From: Brevibacterium yomogidense
GTDB taxonomy: Bacteria > Actinomycetota > Actinomycetes > Actinomycetales > Brevibacteriaceae
NCBI RefSeq assembly: GCF_900163715.1
Contig: NZ_FWFF01000020.1
Location: 1 to 64,000, forward strand
DNA length: 64,000 nt
Direction of reading: 5' to 3'
A program made the translations under genes and the position numbers. The notes under the pieces are model-generated. The model did not search any database. It worked only from the letters and a program-made list of their open reading frames with translations, and had not been told where the DNA came from. Numbering within the stretch: position 1 is the first letter of the stretch; the number at the start of each line of letters is the position of its first letter. Shown one piece after another: positions 34,807-43,464 of this stretch.

Positions 34807-36711
34807 GTGCACGTGACCCGACACACCAAGCGCCGCCGTCGCGTGATCTGGGAGGAGTGGTCGCTCACCGCGAAGCTCCTCACGATCATGATGACGCTCA
34901 TGCTCGTCGTGCTGTCCGGCACGAGTGCGTGGGTGCTGGAGAACCTCCGGTCCAGCCTCATCGAGCGCACTGACGCCCAGCTCATCCAGGCATCGGAGGC
35001 ACTCGCGATCCAGGCGGCGGAGACCGTCCTCGCACCCTCTCCGCTGGCCAGCTCCGAGGACCGGTCCCCCACGGAGGACTCGCTGCGACAGCTGCTGCCC
35101 GGAACGTACTACGTGCAGTTCTACGACAGCGAGGGCAGCGAGGTCTACAGCCCCGTCGCCCCGCTCGACGGGAACGAGCCGCAGCTGCCCGTCATCGACA
35201 AGCAGACCGTCACGACGATGCAGGGCGCACCCTTCACCACCGACGGCTCGCAGTCCCAGTGGCGCGTCCGCGCGCTGCGCGTGGAGAACTCGCAGCTGCT
35301 CGTGGCGATCGCGGTCCCGTTCGACCAGGACATCGATGCGGTGGGCGAGCGCGCCCGCAACACCGTGCTGGGGATCGGCATGCTCGCCCTCGCCCTGGTC
35401 GCCGGCGTGGGCTACTTCGCGATCACGAACACCTTCCGTCCGCTGCACGACATCGAGAACACGGCGTCGAAGATCGCAGCCGGCGACCTCTCCCAGCGGG
35501 TGTCGACGTACCCGTCGAACACGGAGCTCGGCAGGCTGTCCGCCGCTCTCAACACGATGCTCGGCCACATCGAGGACTCCTTCGACGGCCGCAAGCAGTC
35601 GGAGAAGCGCATCCGGCAGTTCGTGTCCGACGCCTCCCACGAGCTGCGCACCCCGCTCGTGACCATCCGCGGGTACGCAGAGCTGTACCGGCAGGGGGCG
35701 CTCACGGACCCGGATCAGATCGGTCAGGCGATGGGGCGCATGGAGTCGGAGGCGAAGCGGATGACCGTGCTCGTCGAGGACCTCGTGCAGCTGGCACGGC
35801 TGGACGAGCGCCGTCCCACGGAGATCGGCCCGGTCGACATGACGCGGCTGGTCCGCGACGGTGCCGCGGACGCACTCGCCCAGGCCCCGGACCGCGACAT
35901 CAGCTTCATCGGTCTGGACGGGGAGGACGCCCAGCAGACACCGATGATCCTGGGATCCGAAGCACGTCTGCGGCAGGTCATCGTGAACCTCGCAGGCAAC
36001 GCCGTGAGGCACACGACGGAGGGCACCGAGATCGAATTCGCCGTGGGCGTCGTCGATGTCCCGCACCAGCAGCAGGCTCCGCAGGCACCGGCGGAGGCAC
36101 GGCGCCCGGAGGCACGGAAGCGGGGGCTTCCCGTCCCGAACTTCCTGCGCCTCCCCACATCGTGGGGGCAGAAGCCCCCCGCCGAGGCCCCCTCCCCCGA
36201 CGCCGCGGCCTCCTCCCAGCAGGACACGCCACCGTCCGCGCAGTCCGCGGGTCCGTCACCGACGGGGCCCCACGGCACCACCGCCTCGGCGTCGGTGCCG
36301 TCCGGCGACGCACCGTCGCAGGCGATCCCGACCAGCGGCGTCACGCATTCGAACCCCTTCGTCACCGGACCGCTGGAACTGGGCGAGGACCTGTCCGGCT
36401 TCCCCTACGGACGCGTCAGATTCGAACTGCGCGACCACGGCGAGGGCATCGCCCCCGACCAGGTCTCACGGATCTTCGAGCGGTTCTACCGGCTCGACTC
36501 CTCCCGCGGACGGGACACGGGCGGGTCCGGTCTGGGGCTGTCGATCGTCAAGGCGATCGTCGACTCCCACTCCGGTGCGATCTCCGTCCACCCCACCCCC
36601 GGCGGCGGCGCGACGTTCCGCGTCGACATGCCGGTGCCCGGCCCTGATTCGGTCCGCCGACAGGCCAGCCGGGCCACATCTCAGGCCACACCCCGAAAGG
36701 ACATCCCATGA
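34807..36711 (+). CDS. sensor histidine kinase with insertion in the ATPase domain
   Basis: 634 residues. TM1 at about 21-42, an extracytoplasmic loop to about 185, TM2 at 187-207, then HAMP (208-262), HisKA with phospho-acceptor His278 (SDASHELRTP) and HATPase. The N box VNLAGNAVRHT near 393 is separated from the G1 box DHGEGI near 543 by about 110 extra residues rich in Pro, Ser, Ala and Gln (about 418-528). The G2 box is GGSGLGLSIVKAI. It pairs with the response regulator upstream and overlaps htrA by four bases (ATGA). Confidence 0.92.
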   Translation: MHVTRHTKRRRRVIWEEWSLTAKLLTIMMTLMLVVLSGTSAWVLENLRSSLIERTDAQLIQASEALAIQAAETVLAPSPLASSEDRSPTEDSLRQLLPGTYYVQFYDSEGSEVYSPVAPLDGNEPQLPVIDKQTVTTMQGAPFTTDGSQSQWRVRALRVENSQLLVAIAVPFDQDIDAVGERARNTVLGIGMLALALVAGVGYFAITNTFRPLHDIENTASKIAAGDLSQRVSTYPSNTELGRLSAALNTMLGHIEDSFDGRKQSEKRIRQFVSDASHELRTPLVTIRGYAELYRQGALTDPDQIGQAMGRMESEAKRMTVLVEDLVQLARLDERRPTEIGPVDMTRLVRDGAADALAQAPDRDISFIGLDGEDAQQTPMILGSEARLRQVIVNLAGNAVRHTTEGTEIEFAVGVVDVPHQQQAPQAPAEARRPEARKRGLPVPNFLRLPTSWGQKPPAEAPSPDAAASSQQDTPPSAQSAGPSPTGPHGTTASASVPSGDAPSQAIPTSGVTHSNPFVTGPLELGEDLSGFPYGRVRFELRDHGEGIAPDQVSRIFERFYRLDSSRGRDTGGSGLGLSIVKAIVDSHSGAISVHPTPGGGATFRVDMPVPGPDSVRRQASRATSQATPRKDIP

Positions 36712-38531
36712 GTCAGCCCACGGATCCCACGCGCCCCTCCGTCCCGCGCGATCCGGGTGCGCCGACCCCTCCGCCGGGTCGGCGGGTGAGCGACTCGCGG
36801 CACACGTTCCCGGCGGACGCCCCGGCACCGCCGTCGGCACCCCCGCCGTCCGCGTCCTCGGACCGGCCGGCGCATCCGGGACAGTCGGTACACGCCCCGG
36901 ACGGGCAGACCTCGCCGCTCGTCCCGCAGATCGGCTCGCCCGACGACGGAGGGTCCGGTGGCAGCGCACAGAACCCGTACGGCGCGGCAGGTGCACGCTA
37001 CTCCTCGCAGACTCCTCCCCCGGCCGCCGGACTGGCGACCGGAGCGATCCCTCGCGTGAACCCTGCACAGGGACCCGGACAGAGCAGTGATCACGGCAGT
37101 GGACTGCACAGTGGTCACAGCAGCGCCGCTGACGGTCGCATGGGACCCGGACACTCTGGACCCGGACACCCAGAACCCGGCCACTCAGGACCCGGTCACA
37201 CGGGGCACGATGGGTCCGCTCCGGTCACGGGTCCGGTCCCCCACGCCGGTCCCGCGGCACCCGCCGGCGGACAGCCCGCCGGAGCACAGCCCACCACAGG
37301 CGGCGAGGGCCAGACCGCGGCCTTCGCAGGGGCCCCCGCTCACCACTCCGGCCAGATGCCTCCGGGCGGACCTCCCCCGTCTGCACAGAGGCCCCGCCGC
37401 CGAGGTCCCGGCTGGGGCGCGCTCATCGCCGCCGCCGTCGCTGCGGCGATCGTCGGCGGGGCGCTGGGCGGAGGGGGCGCATGGCTCCTGTCCGGTGACG
37501 CCTCCCCGGTCGCGTCCCAGCCGTCCCAGGACTCGCCGGGGCAGTCGGACCGCTCGATCAGCCAGTCGACGGAGACGCCGGACTGGGCGCAGATCGCAGA
37601 CCAGACCACCCCCGGCGTCGCCGCGATCCAGGTGGGCGTGGACGGCGAGGTCTCCGGCCTCGGCTCCGGTTTCGTCTACGACGACCAGGGCCACGTCATC
37701 ACGAACAACCACGTCGTGGCCCCCGCAGACACCGAGGGCGGCGAAGTGCAGGTCGTCATGACCGACGGTTCGATGATCCCCGCCGCCCTCGTGGGGCGTG
37801 ACGCGGAGACGGACGTCGCAGTCCTGAAGCTCGAGACCGTCCCGGAGGACCTCACCCCCCTGCCCATCGGATCGTCCGAAGACATGTTCGTGGGCGACCC
37901 GGTCATGGCCCTCGGCAACCCGCTGGGACTCGCCGACAGCGTGACGACGGGGATCGTGTCGGCACTGGACCGCCCCGTGTCGACGCAGAACATCGGCGAT
38001 GTGAGCGAGCAGGAGGTCGAGATGACGATCACCAACGCCATCCAGACCGATGCCGCCATCAACCCGGGCAACTCCGGCGGTCCGCTGGTCAACGGCAACG
38101 GGGAGGTCATCGGCGTCAACTCCTCCGCCGCCACCCTGTCGGACCCGTCCTCCAGCGAGGCCCAGAGCGGTTCGATCGGCATCGGTTTCGCGATCACCGT
38201 CGAGCAGGCCACGTACATCGCCGACCAGCTGATCCAGACCGGTGAGGCGAAGCATCCGTTCCTCGGCGTGACGATGGTGAACTCGACCGTCGACGCCCAG
38301 GGCGTCTCCCGCGGGTCCGCCCGGGTCGAATCCGTCAACGACGGGACCCCCGCCGCCGCTGCGGGGTTCGAGGAGGGCGACGAGATCATCGCGATGGGCG
38401 ACAAGCCGGTGAACAACGGCGTGGCCCTGCAGGCGCTGGTCCGGTCGACCGCGCCCGGTGAGCCCGTCGACTTCACCGTCATCCGCGATGGCCAGGAGCA
38501 GACGCTGCAGGCGACTCTCGAAGCTCGATGA
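36708..38531 (+). CDS. htrA: HtrA/DegP-type serine protease with PDZ domain
   Basis: 607 residues. A long cytosolic disordered region (1-235) contains GPGHSGPGHPEPGHSGPGH-like repeats. It is followed by one TM helix (about 237-261) and an extracytoplasmic trypsin-like protease domain with catalytic His (TNNHVV, about 334), Asp (AETDVAVLK, about 369) and Ser (INPGNSGGPLV, about 454). A PDZ domain ends the protein (about 515-607). It degrades or refolds damaged exported proteins. Translationally coupled to the sensor kinase. Confidence 0.93.
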   Translation: MSQPTDPTRPSVPRDPGAPTPPPGRRVSDSRHTFPADAPAPPSAPPPSASSDRPAHPGQSVHAPDGQTSPLVPQIGSPDDGGSGGSAQNPYGAAGARYSSQTPPPAAGLATGAIPRVNPAQGPGQSSDHGSGLHSGHSSAADGRMGPGHSGPGHPEPGHSGPGHTGHDGSAPVTGPVPHAGPAAPAGGQPAGAQPTTGGEGQTAAFAGAPAHHSGQMPPGGPPPSAQRPRRRGPGWGALIAAAVAAAIVGGALGGGGAWLLSGDASPVASQPSQDSPGQSDRSISQSTETPDWAQIADQTTPGVAAIQVGVDGEVSGLGSGFVYDDQGHVITNNHVVAPADTEGGEVQVVMTDGSMIPAALVGRDAETDVAVLKLETVPEDLTPLPIGSSEDMFVGDPVMALGNPLGLADSVTTGIVSALDRPVSTQNIGDVSEQEVEMTITNAIQTDAAINPGNSGGPLVNGNGEVIGVNSSAATLSDPSSSEAQSGSIGIGFAITVEQATYIADQLIQTGEAKHPFLGVTMVNSTVDAQGVSRGSARVESVNDGTPAAAAGFEEGDEIIAMGDKPVNNGVALQALVRSTAPGEPVDFTVIRDGQEQTLQATLEAR

Positions 38532-38597
38532 GGCGCCGGCCGGCCGGCAGTGCGTCACAGCGGTGACCGCGCGCGGTCGGACACGCGCACACTCCTC

Positions 38598-38624
38598 CTG
38601 TGGACGAGCACGCGCCGTCCACAG
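38598..38624 (+). terminator. hairpin after htrA
   Basis: CTGTGGACG, nine bases, CGTCCACAG: a perfect 9-bp stem 66 bases after the htrA stop. It marks the end of the kinase-protease operon before the WXG100 gene. Confidence 0.5.
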
Positions 38625-38757
38625 GCGGCCACCGGCGGTTCCGCACCGGTCGCCGGTCTCCGAGCATGGGTCCCACGGCGATCGTCGCCGCGGATCCTCC
38701 CGGTCCTGCTGATGCGGCATGCAGGGCCGGGAGGGTTCCTGTCCTCGAGGAGGCCCC

Positions 38758-39048
38758 ATGTCCCTGTTCCACGTCGACTCCGACCGAGTGCTCGCCACCG
38801 CGTCATCCGCCCAGACCAGATCCGATGAGATCGCCACGAGCGTCGATGCGCTCATGCACGACCTCGCATCGCTCGCTGACACGTGGCAGGGCACCGCGGC
38901 GTCGAGCTTCCAGTCGGCGGCCGAGGAGTGGCGGAGCGTGCAGACGAGCGTCCACGACTCACTCCGCTCCATCAACGAAGCGCTCAGGATGGCCGGTCAG
39001 CAGTATCAGGAGGTCGAAGCGGCGAACACGCGGATGTTCTCACCCTGA
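38758..39048 (+). CDS. WXG100 family protein, orphan
   Basis: 96 residues, helix-turn-helix hairpin with the WXG turn in LADTWQGTAASSFQSA near the middle. The start ATG (MSLFHVDSDRVLATASS) follows CGAGGAGGCCCC, a strong ribosome site. Such small four-helix-bundle proteins are type VII (ESX) secretion substrates or adaptors. There is no second WXG100 gene, EccC ATPase or other ESX component in the window, so any secretion machinery is elsewhere. The C-terminal YQEVEAANTR resembles, but does not exactly match, a YxxxD/E export signal. Confidence 0.88.
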   Translation: MSLFHVDSDRVLATASSAQTRSDEIATSVDALMHDLASLADTWQGTAASSFQSAAEEWRSVQTSVHDSLRSINEALRMAGQQYQEVEAANTRMFSP

Positions 39049-39172
39049 GTGATGGACCGGCCACAGAAATTGCCAGGCACACCGACTAGTGTGGGGGACA
39101 AGCTGCACACGCGCTTGCACGCGGCTCCTCCGTCGCGGAGTTGCGAGACGTCAGAACGGAGACCCCACGCAC

Positions 39173-39967
39173 ATGAGCATCTTCCAGCGCATCAAGACAA
39201 TATTCGGCGCGAAGACGGACAAGGCCCTCGACCGGATGGAGGACCCGAACGAGACCCTGGACTATTCGTACAAGAAGCAGCTCGAACTCCTCCAGAAGGT
39301 ACGCCGCGGTGTCGCGGACGTCGCAACGAGCCGCAAGCGGCTCGAACTGCAGATGGGCCAGCTGGAGCAGCAGCAGGGCAAGCTGCAGGGCCAGGCCCAG
39401 AAGGCGATGGAGGTCAACCGCGAGGATCTCGCGCGCGAAGCCCTGAGCCGCCGATCGGGCCTCACGCAGCAGATCAACGATCTGCAGGCACAGCACCAGA
39501 ACCTCGTGCAGGAGGAGCAGAAGCTCACCACGGCCTCCCAGCGCCTGCAGGCGAAGGTCGACTCGTTCCGGACCCGCAAGGAGACCCTCAAGGCGACGTA
39601 CAACGCCGCAGAGGCCCAGACGAAGATCGGCGAGGCCTTCAGCGGCATCTCCGAGGAGTTCGGCGACGTGGGCATGGCGATCCAGCGGGCCGAGGACAAG
39701 ACCGCCAGCCTGCAGGCACGTGCGGGTGCGGTGGACGAGCTCCTCGCGTCCGGCGCACTGGACGACCTGTCCGGCACCCCCCGGGACGACATCGGCTCAC
39801 AGCTGGATGCCCTGTCATCCGACCAGGACGTCGAGATCGAGCTGCAGCGGATGCGCGAGGCGCTCCCCGGCGGCTCCGCAGGCGGCCCGCGCGCCGCGCT
39901 GGAAGCGGAGGACGCTGATGTCACCGACGCAGGCGAGCAGACCGGACAGGGAGGTGCACAGGCATGA
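39173..39967 (+). CDS. pspA: PspA/IM30 envelope stress protein
   Basis: 264 residues, mostly coiled coil. An N-terminal amphipathic helix MSIFQRIKTIFGAKTDKALD is followed by RMEDPNETLDYSYKKQLELLQKVRRG and long heptad-rich helices. The C-terminal 45 residues are acidic and Gly/Ala-rich. PspA/IM30 proteins form ESCRT-III-like rods that stabilise damaged membrane. It overlaps pspAA by four bases. Confidence 0.93.
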   Translation: MSIFQRIKTIFGAKTDKALDRMEDPNETLDYSYKKQLELLQKVRRGVADVATSRKRLELQMGQLEQQQGKLQGQAQKAMEVNREDLAREALSRRSGLTQQINDLQAQHQNLVQEEQKLTTASQRLQAKVDSFRTRKETLKATYNAAEAQTKIGEAFSGISEEFGDVGMAIQRAEDKTASLQARAGAVDELLASGALDDLSGTPRDDIGSQLDALSSDQDVEIELQRMREALPGGSAGGPRAALEAEDADVTDAGEQTGQGGAQA

Positions 39968-40248
39968 TCATCCGCATCATGGGAGAAGGCCAGTTCGATC
40001 TGTCCGACGTCGAGCAGACTGCCCTGCAGAGCTTCGACGACGAAGTGGAGCGAGCCGTCGACGTGGGCGATGAGTCCACTGTGCGCGACGCACTGCACCG
40101 ACTGCACGACTTCATCACCTCGAAGGGGGCGCGGGTGGCCGACGACTACCTGGGCACCTCCGACATCCTGGTGCCCGGCGAGGACGCGACGCTCGCAGAG
40201 ATACGAGAGATGCTCAGCGGCGAGGGCTTCATCCCCAACGGGGTCTGA
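39964..40248 (+). CDS. PspA-associated protein PspAA
   Basis: 94 residues beginning MIIRIMGEGQFDLSDVE and ending REMLSGEGFIPNGV, typical of the PspAA domain that accompanies actinobacterial PspA. It starts with a four-base overlap after pspA. The role is presumed to be partner or regulator of PspA at the membrane. It is followed by a strong hairpin. Confidence 0.88.
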   Translation: MIIRIMGEGQFDLSDVEQTALQSFDDEVERAVDVGDESTVRDALHRLHDFITSKGARVADDYLGTSDILVPGEDATLAEIREMLSGEGFIPNGV

Positions 40249-40253
40249 CGGAT

Positions 40254-40285
40254 GCTGGGCCGGGCTCTTCGGAGCCCGGCCCAGC
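40254..40285 (+). terminator. 14-bp stem hairpin between pspAA and htpX
   Basis: GCTGGGCCGGGCTC, tetraloop TTCG, GAGCCCGGCCCAGC, then TGTCT. It could end the pspA-pspAA message or reduce the expression of the downstream htpX-pspAB. Confidence 0.75.
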
Positions 40286-40349
40286 TGTCTCCGTCCGCTG
40301 ACCGCACCGCATACGACAGACTCACCGGCACACGCGAAAGGAGCCGCTG

Positions 40350-41234
40350 ATGGCGCGCACGCGCTTCACGAAGGACGCGGGGCTGTCTGCCCGCATGGGC
40401 CTCACGATGTTCTTGAACGGGCTCATCTACGTGGTCCTCATCGCCGCCATCTGGTGGATCCTCGGCGGCAGCACCGGCGGCGTCGTCATCGCAGTCCTCC
40501 TGTCCGTCGGCATCTTCTGGTTCCAGTGGTACTTCTCCGACAAGGTCGCGATCAAGGCGATGGGCGCACGCGTCGTCAGCCCGCAGCAGGCCCCGGAGCT
40601 GCACAGCCTGGTCGACCGGCTCTGCCAGCAGGCTGACATGCCGAAGCCCCAGGTGGCGTTCGCCGACACCCGGGTCCCCAACGCGTTCGCGACGGGGCGC
40701 TCCCCCGAGCACTCCGTCATCGCCGTCACCCGCGGTCTGCTCGACGAGCTGGAGCCCAAGGAGGTCGAGGCGGTGCTCGCGCACGAGCTCTCCCACGTCG
40801 CGCACCGCGACGTGACCGTCATGACCGTCGCAGGAGTGACCGGCATCGTCGCGAGCCTCATGATGCGGTCGTTCCTCTTCGCCCGCGGCGGCCGCAACAA
40901 CAACGGCGTGCCGATCCAGCTGCTCCTCATGCTCGTCGGAGTCGTCGTCTACGCGCTCAGCTTCCTGCTCATCCGCGTCCTGTCGCGCTACCGGGAACTC
41001 GCCGCCGACCGCGCCGCCGCGCTGCTGACCGGCAGCCCGTCGACGCTGGCCTCCGCGCTCGTGAAGATCAGCGGCCAGACGCAGAAGATGCCGCAGCAGG
41101 ACCTCCGGCAGACCGCCGGTGCATCCCACCTGGCGTTCTTCAACGTCGGCAGCCTGTTCTCCACGCACCCCAGCCTGGAGAAGCGCCTCGCCCAGCTCGA
41201 CAAGATCAGCAACCAGCTCTCCACCGAGCTCTGA
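40350..41234 (+). CDS. htpX: HtpX-type membrane zinc metalloprotease
   Basis: 294 residues. Two TM helices near the N-terminus (about 19-40 and 41-62), the zinc motif HELSH in LAHELSHVAHRD (about 145), two further TM segments, and the third ligand in YRELAADRAAALLTG. HtpX clears misfolded membrane proteins. GAAAGGAG precedes the ATG. Within the PspA cluster its job is probably membrane quality control under envelope stress. Confidence 0.93.
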   Translation: MARTRFTKDAGLSARMGLTMFLNGLIYVVLIAAIWWILGGSTGGVVIAVLLSVGIFWFQWYFSDKVAIKAMGARVVSPQQAPELHSLVDRLCQQADMPKPQVAFADTRVPNAFATGRSPEHSVIAVTRGLLDELEPKEVEAVLAHELSHVAHRDVTVMTVAGVTGIVASLMMRSFLFARGGRNNNGVPIQLLLMLVGVVVYALSFLLIRVLSRYRELAADRAAALLTGSPSTLASALVKISGQTQKMPQQDLRQTAGASHLAFFNVGSLFSTHPSLEKRLAQLDKISNQLSTEL

Positions 41235-41320
41235 CGACTGCGGGCCGTGGCGACACCGCGTCAGCTCACGCCTGCTCGTCCTCCGCTCGTCCCGCCGTCC
41301 TCGACACGAAAGCCACAGCG

Positions 41321-41896
41321 ATGGGATTCTTCGACGCACTCTTCGGCCGCACCAAGCCGAAGGAACCGAACCTCGACGACCTCTTCGCCGTGCCGTCCGC
41401 GGCACTCACGCTCGAAGCCCGATCCGGGATCACTCCGACCGGGGTGGGGGCCGTGGCGTTCCGTGAGGTCGAAGGCGGTGCGTTCGACCGCGCGGAGCAG
41501 GAGGCGCGGGCTCTCATCTCCGCCGATCCCAACACGGACGTCACGCAGGTGAACGACGGCTACGGATACACGTGGCAGGTCGTCGAGCAGCAGGCGGCGA
41601 GCACCTCGGACCTCGTGACCAGCCTCCACGCGGTGAACGCCGCGCTCGAAGCCCAGGGGTTCGGCCCGATGCTGCTGTGCTCGAACGTGTACTTCCGGGC
41701 ACCCGACGGGCGCACGATCGCGGTGGTGTACCTCTACAAGCGCGGGACGTTCTACCCGTTCGTCCAGCGCGCGAAGCACCAGCGCGACAGCGCCTTCGCG
41801 ATCCAGCTGCGCGGTGTGCTCGACGAGGACCTCCCGGTCGAGGAGGACATGACGAAGTGGTCACCGCTGTGGGACGCCCCTGGCATGGACCGCTGA
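41321..41896 (+). CDS. PspA-associated protein PspAB
   Basis: 191 residues beginning MGFFDALFGRTKPKEPNLDDLFAVPSAALTLE and ending MTKWSPLWDAPGMDR, the usual boundaries of the PspAB family. No TM segment. In actinobacteria it is found with PspA, PspAA and an HtpX protease, exactly the order seen here. Function unknown, presumably a cytosolic partner in the membrane-stress response. Confidence 0.88.
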   Translation: MGFFDALFGRTKPKEPNLDDLFAVPSAALTLEARSGITPTGVGAVAFREVEGGAFDRAEQEARALISADPNTDVTQVNDGYGYTWQVVEQQAASTSDLVTSLHAVNAALEAQGFGPMLLCSNVYFRAPDGRTIAVVYLYKRGTFYPFVQRAKHQRDSAFAIQLRGVLDEDLPVEEDMTKWSPLWDAPGMDR

Positions 41897-42042
41897 GGCC
41901 CGTTCTCCGCTTCCGCTTCCGGGCAGCTGTCCCTCACCTGCGGACCGCCGTTGTCTCCTCCGGGTAGTCGGCCTCTCCTCCGGAAAGTCGACCGGTCTGT
42001 GCGATAGCCTGGCCGCGAACGACCTCTCGTGAAGGGCACCGC

Positions 42043-43161
42043 ATGCCGGCTGCAGACCGAACGACCCCGTCGATCCACTCCTCATCGCGACCATCACCGC
42101 TCCGCACGCTGGGGCTCACCGCTGCCGTCCTCACCGGCGCGGCCGCAGGCGCCGCCGCCCTCTGGACCGCGCGGAACACTTTCCACGCTCGCATCGCCCG
42201 CACGGCCTGCGAGCGCGCAGGCTTCGTCGACCGCACGACGATGGTGAACGGCCACGGCCTGCGCTTCGTGGAGGGCCCTGCGTCCGGTCCGCCGCTGCTC
42301 CTCATCCACGCCCAGAGCACGGATCTGTGGTCGTGGGCACCCGTCATGCCCGCACTCGCACGCGATTTCCACGTCTTCGCGATCGATGTCCCCGGCCACG
42401 GAGCCTCCGACTGGGATCCGGAGCTCTACAACGGTCCGGTGCTCGGAGAGCTCTTCGCCGACTTCATCGCGGGCGTCATCGGCGAGCAGACGATCATCGC
42501 CGGTCACTCCTCAGGCGGCCTCATCGCCGCGTGGATGGCCGCGGCACGGCCGGACGAGGTGGTCGCAGCCATCCTCGAGGACCCGCCCCTCTTCTCCTCC
42601 GTGCCGCCCCGCTCCGAAGCGACGTGGAACCACGTCGAGCTCGCGCAGCCGTGCCGCGACTTCCTCGCATCCGACGCTGCGGACTTCACCGAGTTCCTGC
42701 TCGAGCACAGCCGACTCTTCGACCTCTTCGGACCCGCAGGCGAACGGATCCGCACGGATGCGCTGCGCAGACGACGCGCGCATCGCGACAGGCCCCCGAC
42801 ACTGCCGTACATGCCGCCGGCGATGAACGAGGTCTACCGTGCACTCGACTCATACGACCCGATGTTCGGCCTGGCGTTCTTCGACGGCGCGTTCCACGAC
42901 CTGTTCGACCACGCAGACACCCTGTCCGCGATCTCCCGCCCGACGCTGCTCATCCACTGCGACTGGCAGACGCGGGACGGAATCCTGCTGGGGGCGATGG
43001 ATGATGCGGACGCGGCGCGCGCGGAGATGCTGATCCCCGACGTCCGTGCGGAGAGGGTGGCGGCCGGCCACGGATTCCACATCGAGCGGCCGCGGGAGTT
43101 CGTGCAGCGAGTCCGAGCGTTCACCCGCGACGTGGTGGGCGAGGTCGACCTGCTCGAGTAG
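42043..43161 (+). CDS. alpha/beta hydrolase, membrane-anchored
   Basis: 372 residues. One N-terminal TM helix (about 22-44), then the fold: PPLLLIHAQSTDLWSWAPVM (oxyanion region), the nucleophile elbow AGHSSGGLIAA (Ser near 156), DVPGHGASDWD, and the catalytic His in GHGFHIERP near 345. The substrate is unknown. GAAGGG precedes the ATG. Divergence from typical lid sequences prevents closer assignment. Confidence 0.88.
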   Translation: MPAADRTTPSIHSSSRPSPLRTLGLTAAVLTGAAAGAAALWTARNTFHARIARTACERAGFVDRTTMVNGHGLRFVEGPASGPPLLLIHAQSTDLWSWAPVMPALARDFHVFAIDVPGHGASDWDPELYNGPVLGELFADFIAGVIGEQTIIAGHSSGGLIAAWMAAARPDEVVAAILEDPPLFSSVPPRSEATWNHVELAQPCRDFLASDAADFTEFLLEHSRLFDLFGPAGERIRTDALRRRRAHRDRPPTLPYMPPAMNEVYRALDSYDPMFGLAFFDGAFHDLFDHADTLSAISRPTLLIHCDWQTRDGILLGAMDDADAARAEMLIPDVRAERVAAGHGFHIERPREFVQRVRAFTRDVVGEVDLLE

Positions 43162-43244
43162 CCGCGCGCCTGCTCGACCAGTCACCGGTCAGCTCACGCA
43201 GCTGCCGGCCCGACCGACCTGCCGCAGGCCGGAGGCCGGAGGCG

Positions 43245-43463
43245 TCAGGCTTCGCGCGCCACCACGGTGAACACTTCACCGGCGGCGTCGACGACGTCCC
43301 CGGGGCGCACCTTCGCACCCCGTCTGGTCTCGACCGCATCGTTGACGCTCACGGCCTCTGCCGCGAGCATGTCCTTCGCGTCTGCGCCGGTGCCGGCGAC
43401 CCCCTGGAGCTTGAGGAGCTGTCCCAGGGTGATGGCTTCGTCTCTGATCTCGATGCGTTCCAT
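43245..43463 (-). CDS. S4-domain RNA-binding protein (YaaA/RlbA-like)
   Basis: 72 residues, one S4 domain: ITLGQLLKLQGVAGTGADAKDMLAAEAVSVNDAVETRRG split across the fold, then KVRPGDVVDAAGEVFTVV. These small proteins bind structured RNA or ribosomes. It begins one base after the end of the glycine-rich membrane protein gene, so they are cotranscribed. Confidence 0.87.
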   Translation of the reverse strand: MERIEIRDEAITLGQLLKLQGVAGTGADAKDMLAAEAVSVNDAVETRRGAKVRPGDVVDAAGEVFTVVAREA

Positions 43464-43464
43464 G

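Noticed and set aside
34020..38531. Naming the trio mprA-mprB-pepD
   Set aside because: Order and domains fit, but other MtrA/TrcR-like systems share them; orthology needs a tree, so no symbol was given to the two-component genes.
37185..38975. A 596-codon minus-strand frame over htrA
   Set aside because: No domain similarity. The plus strand encodes a complete HtrA with catalytic triad and PDZ.
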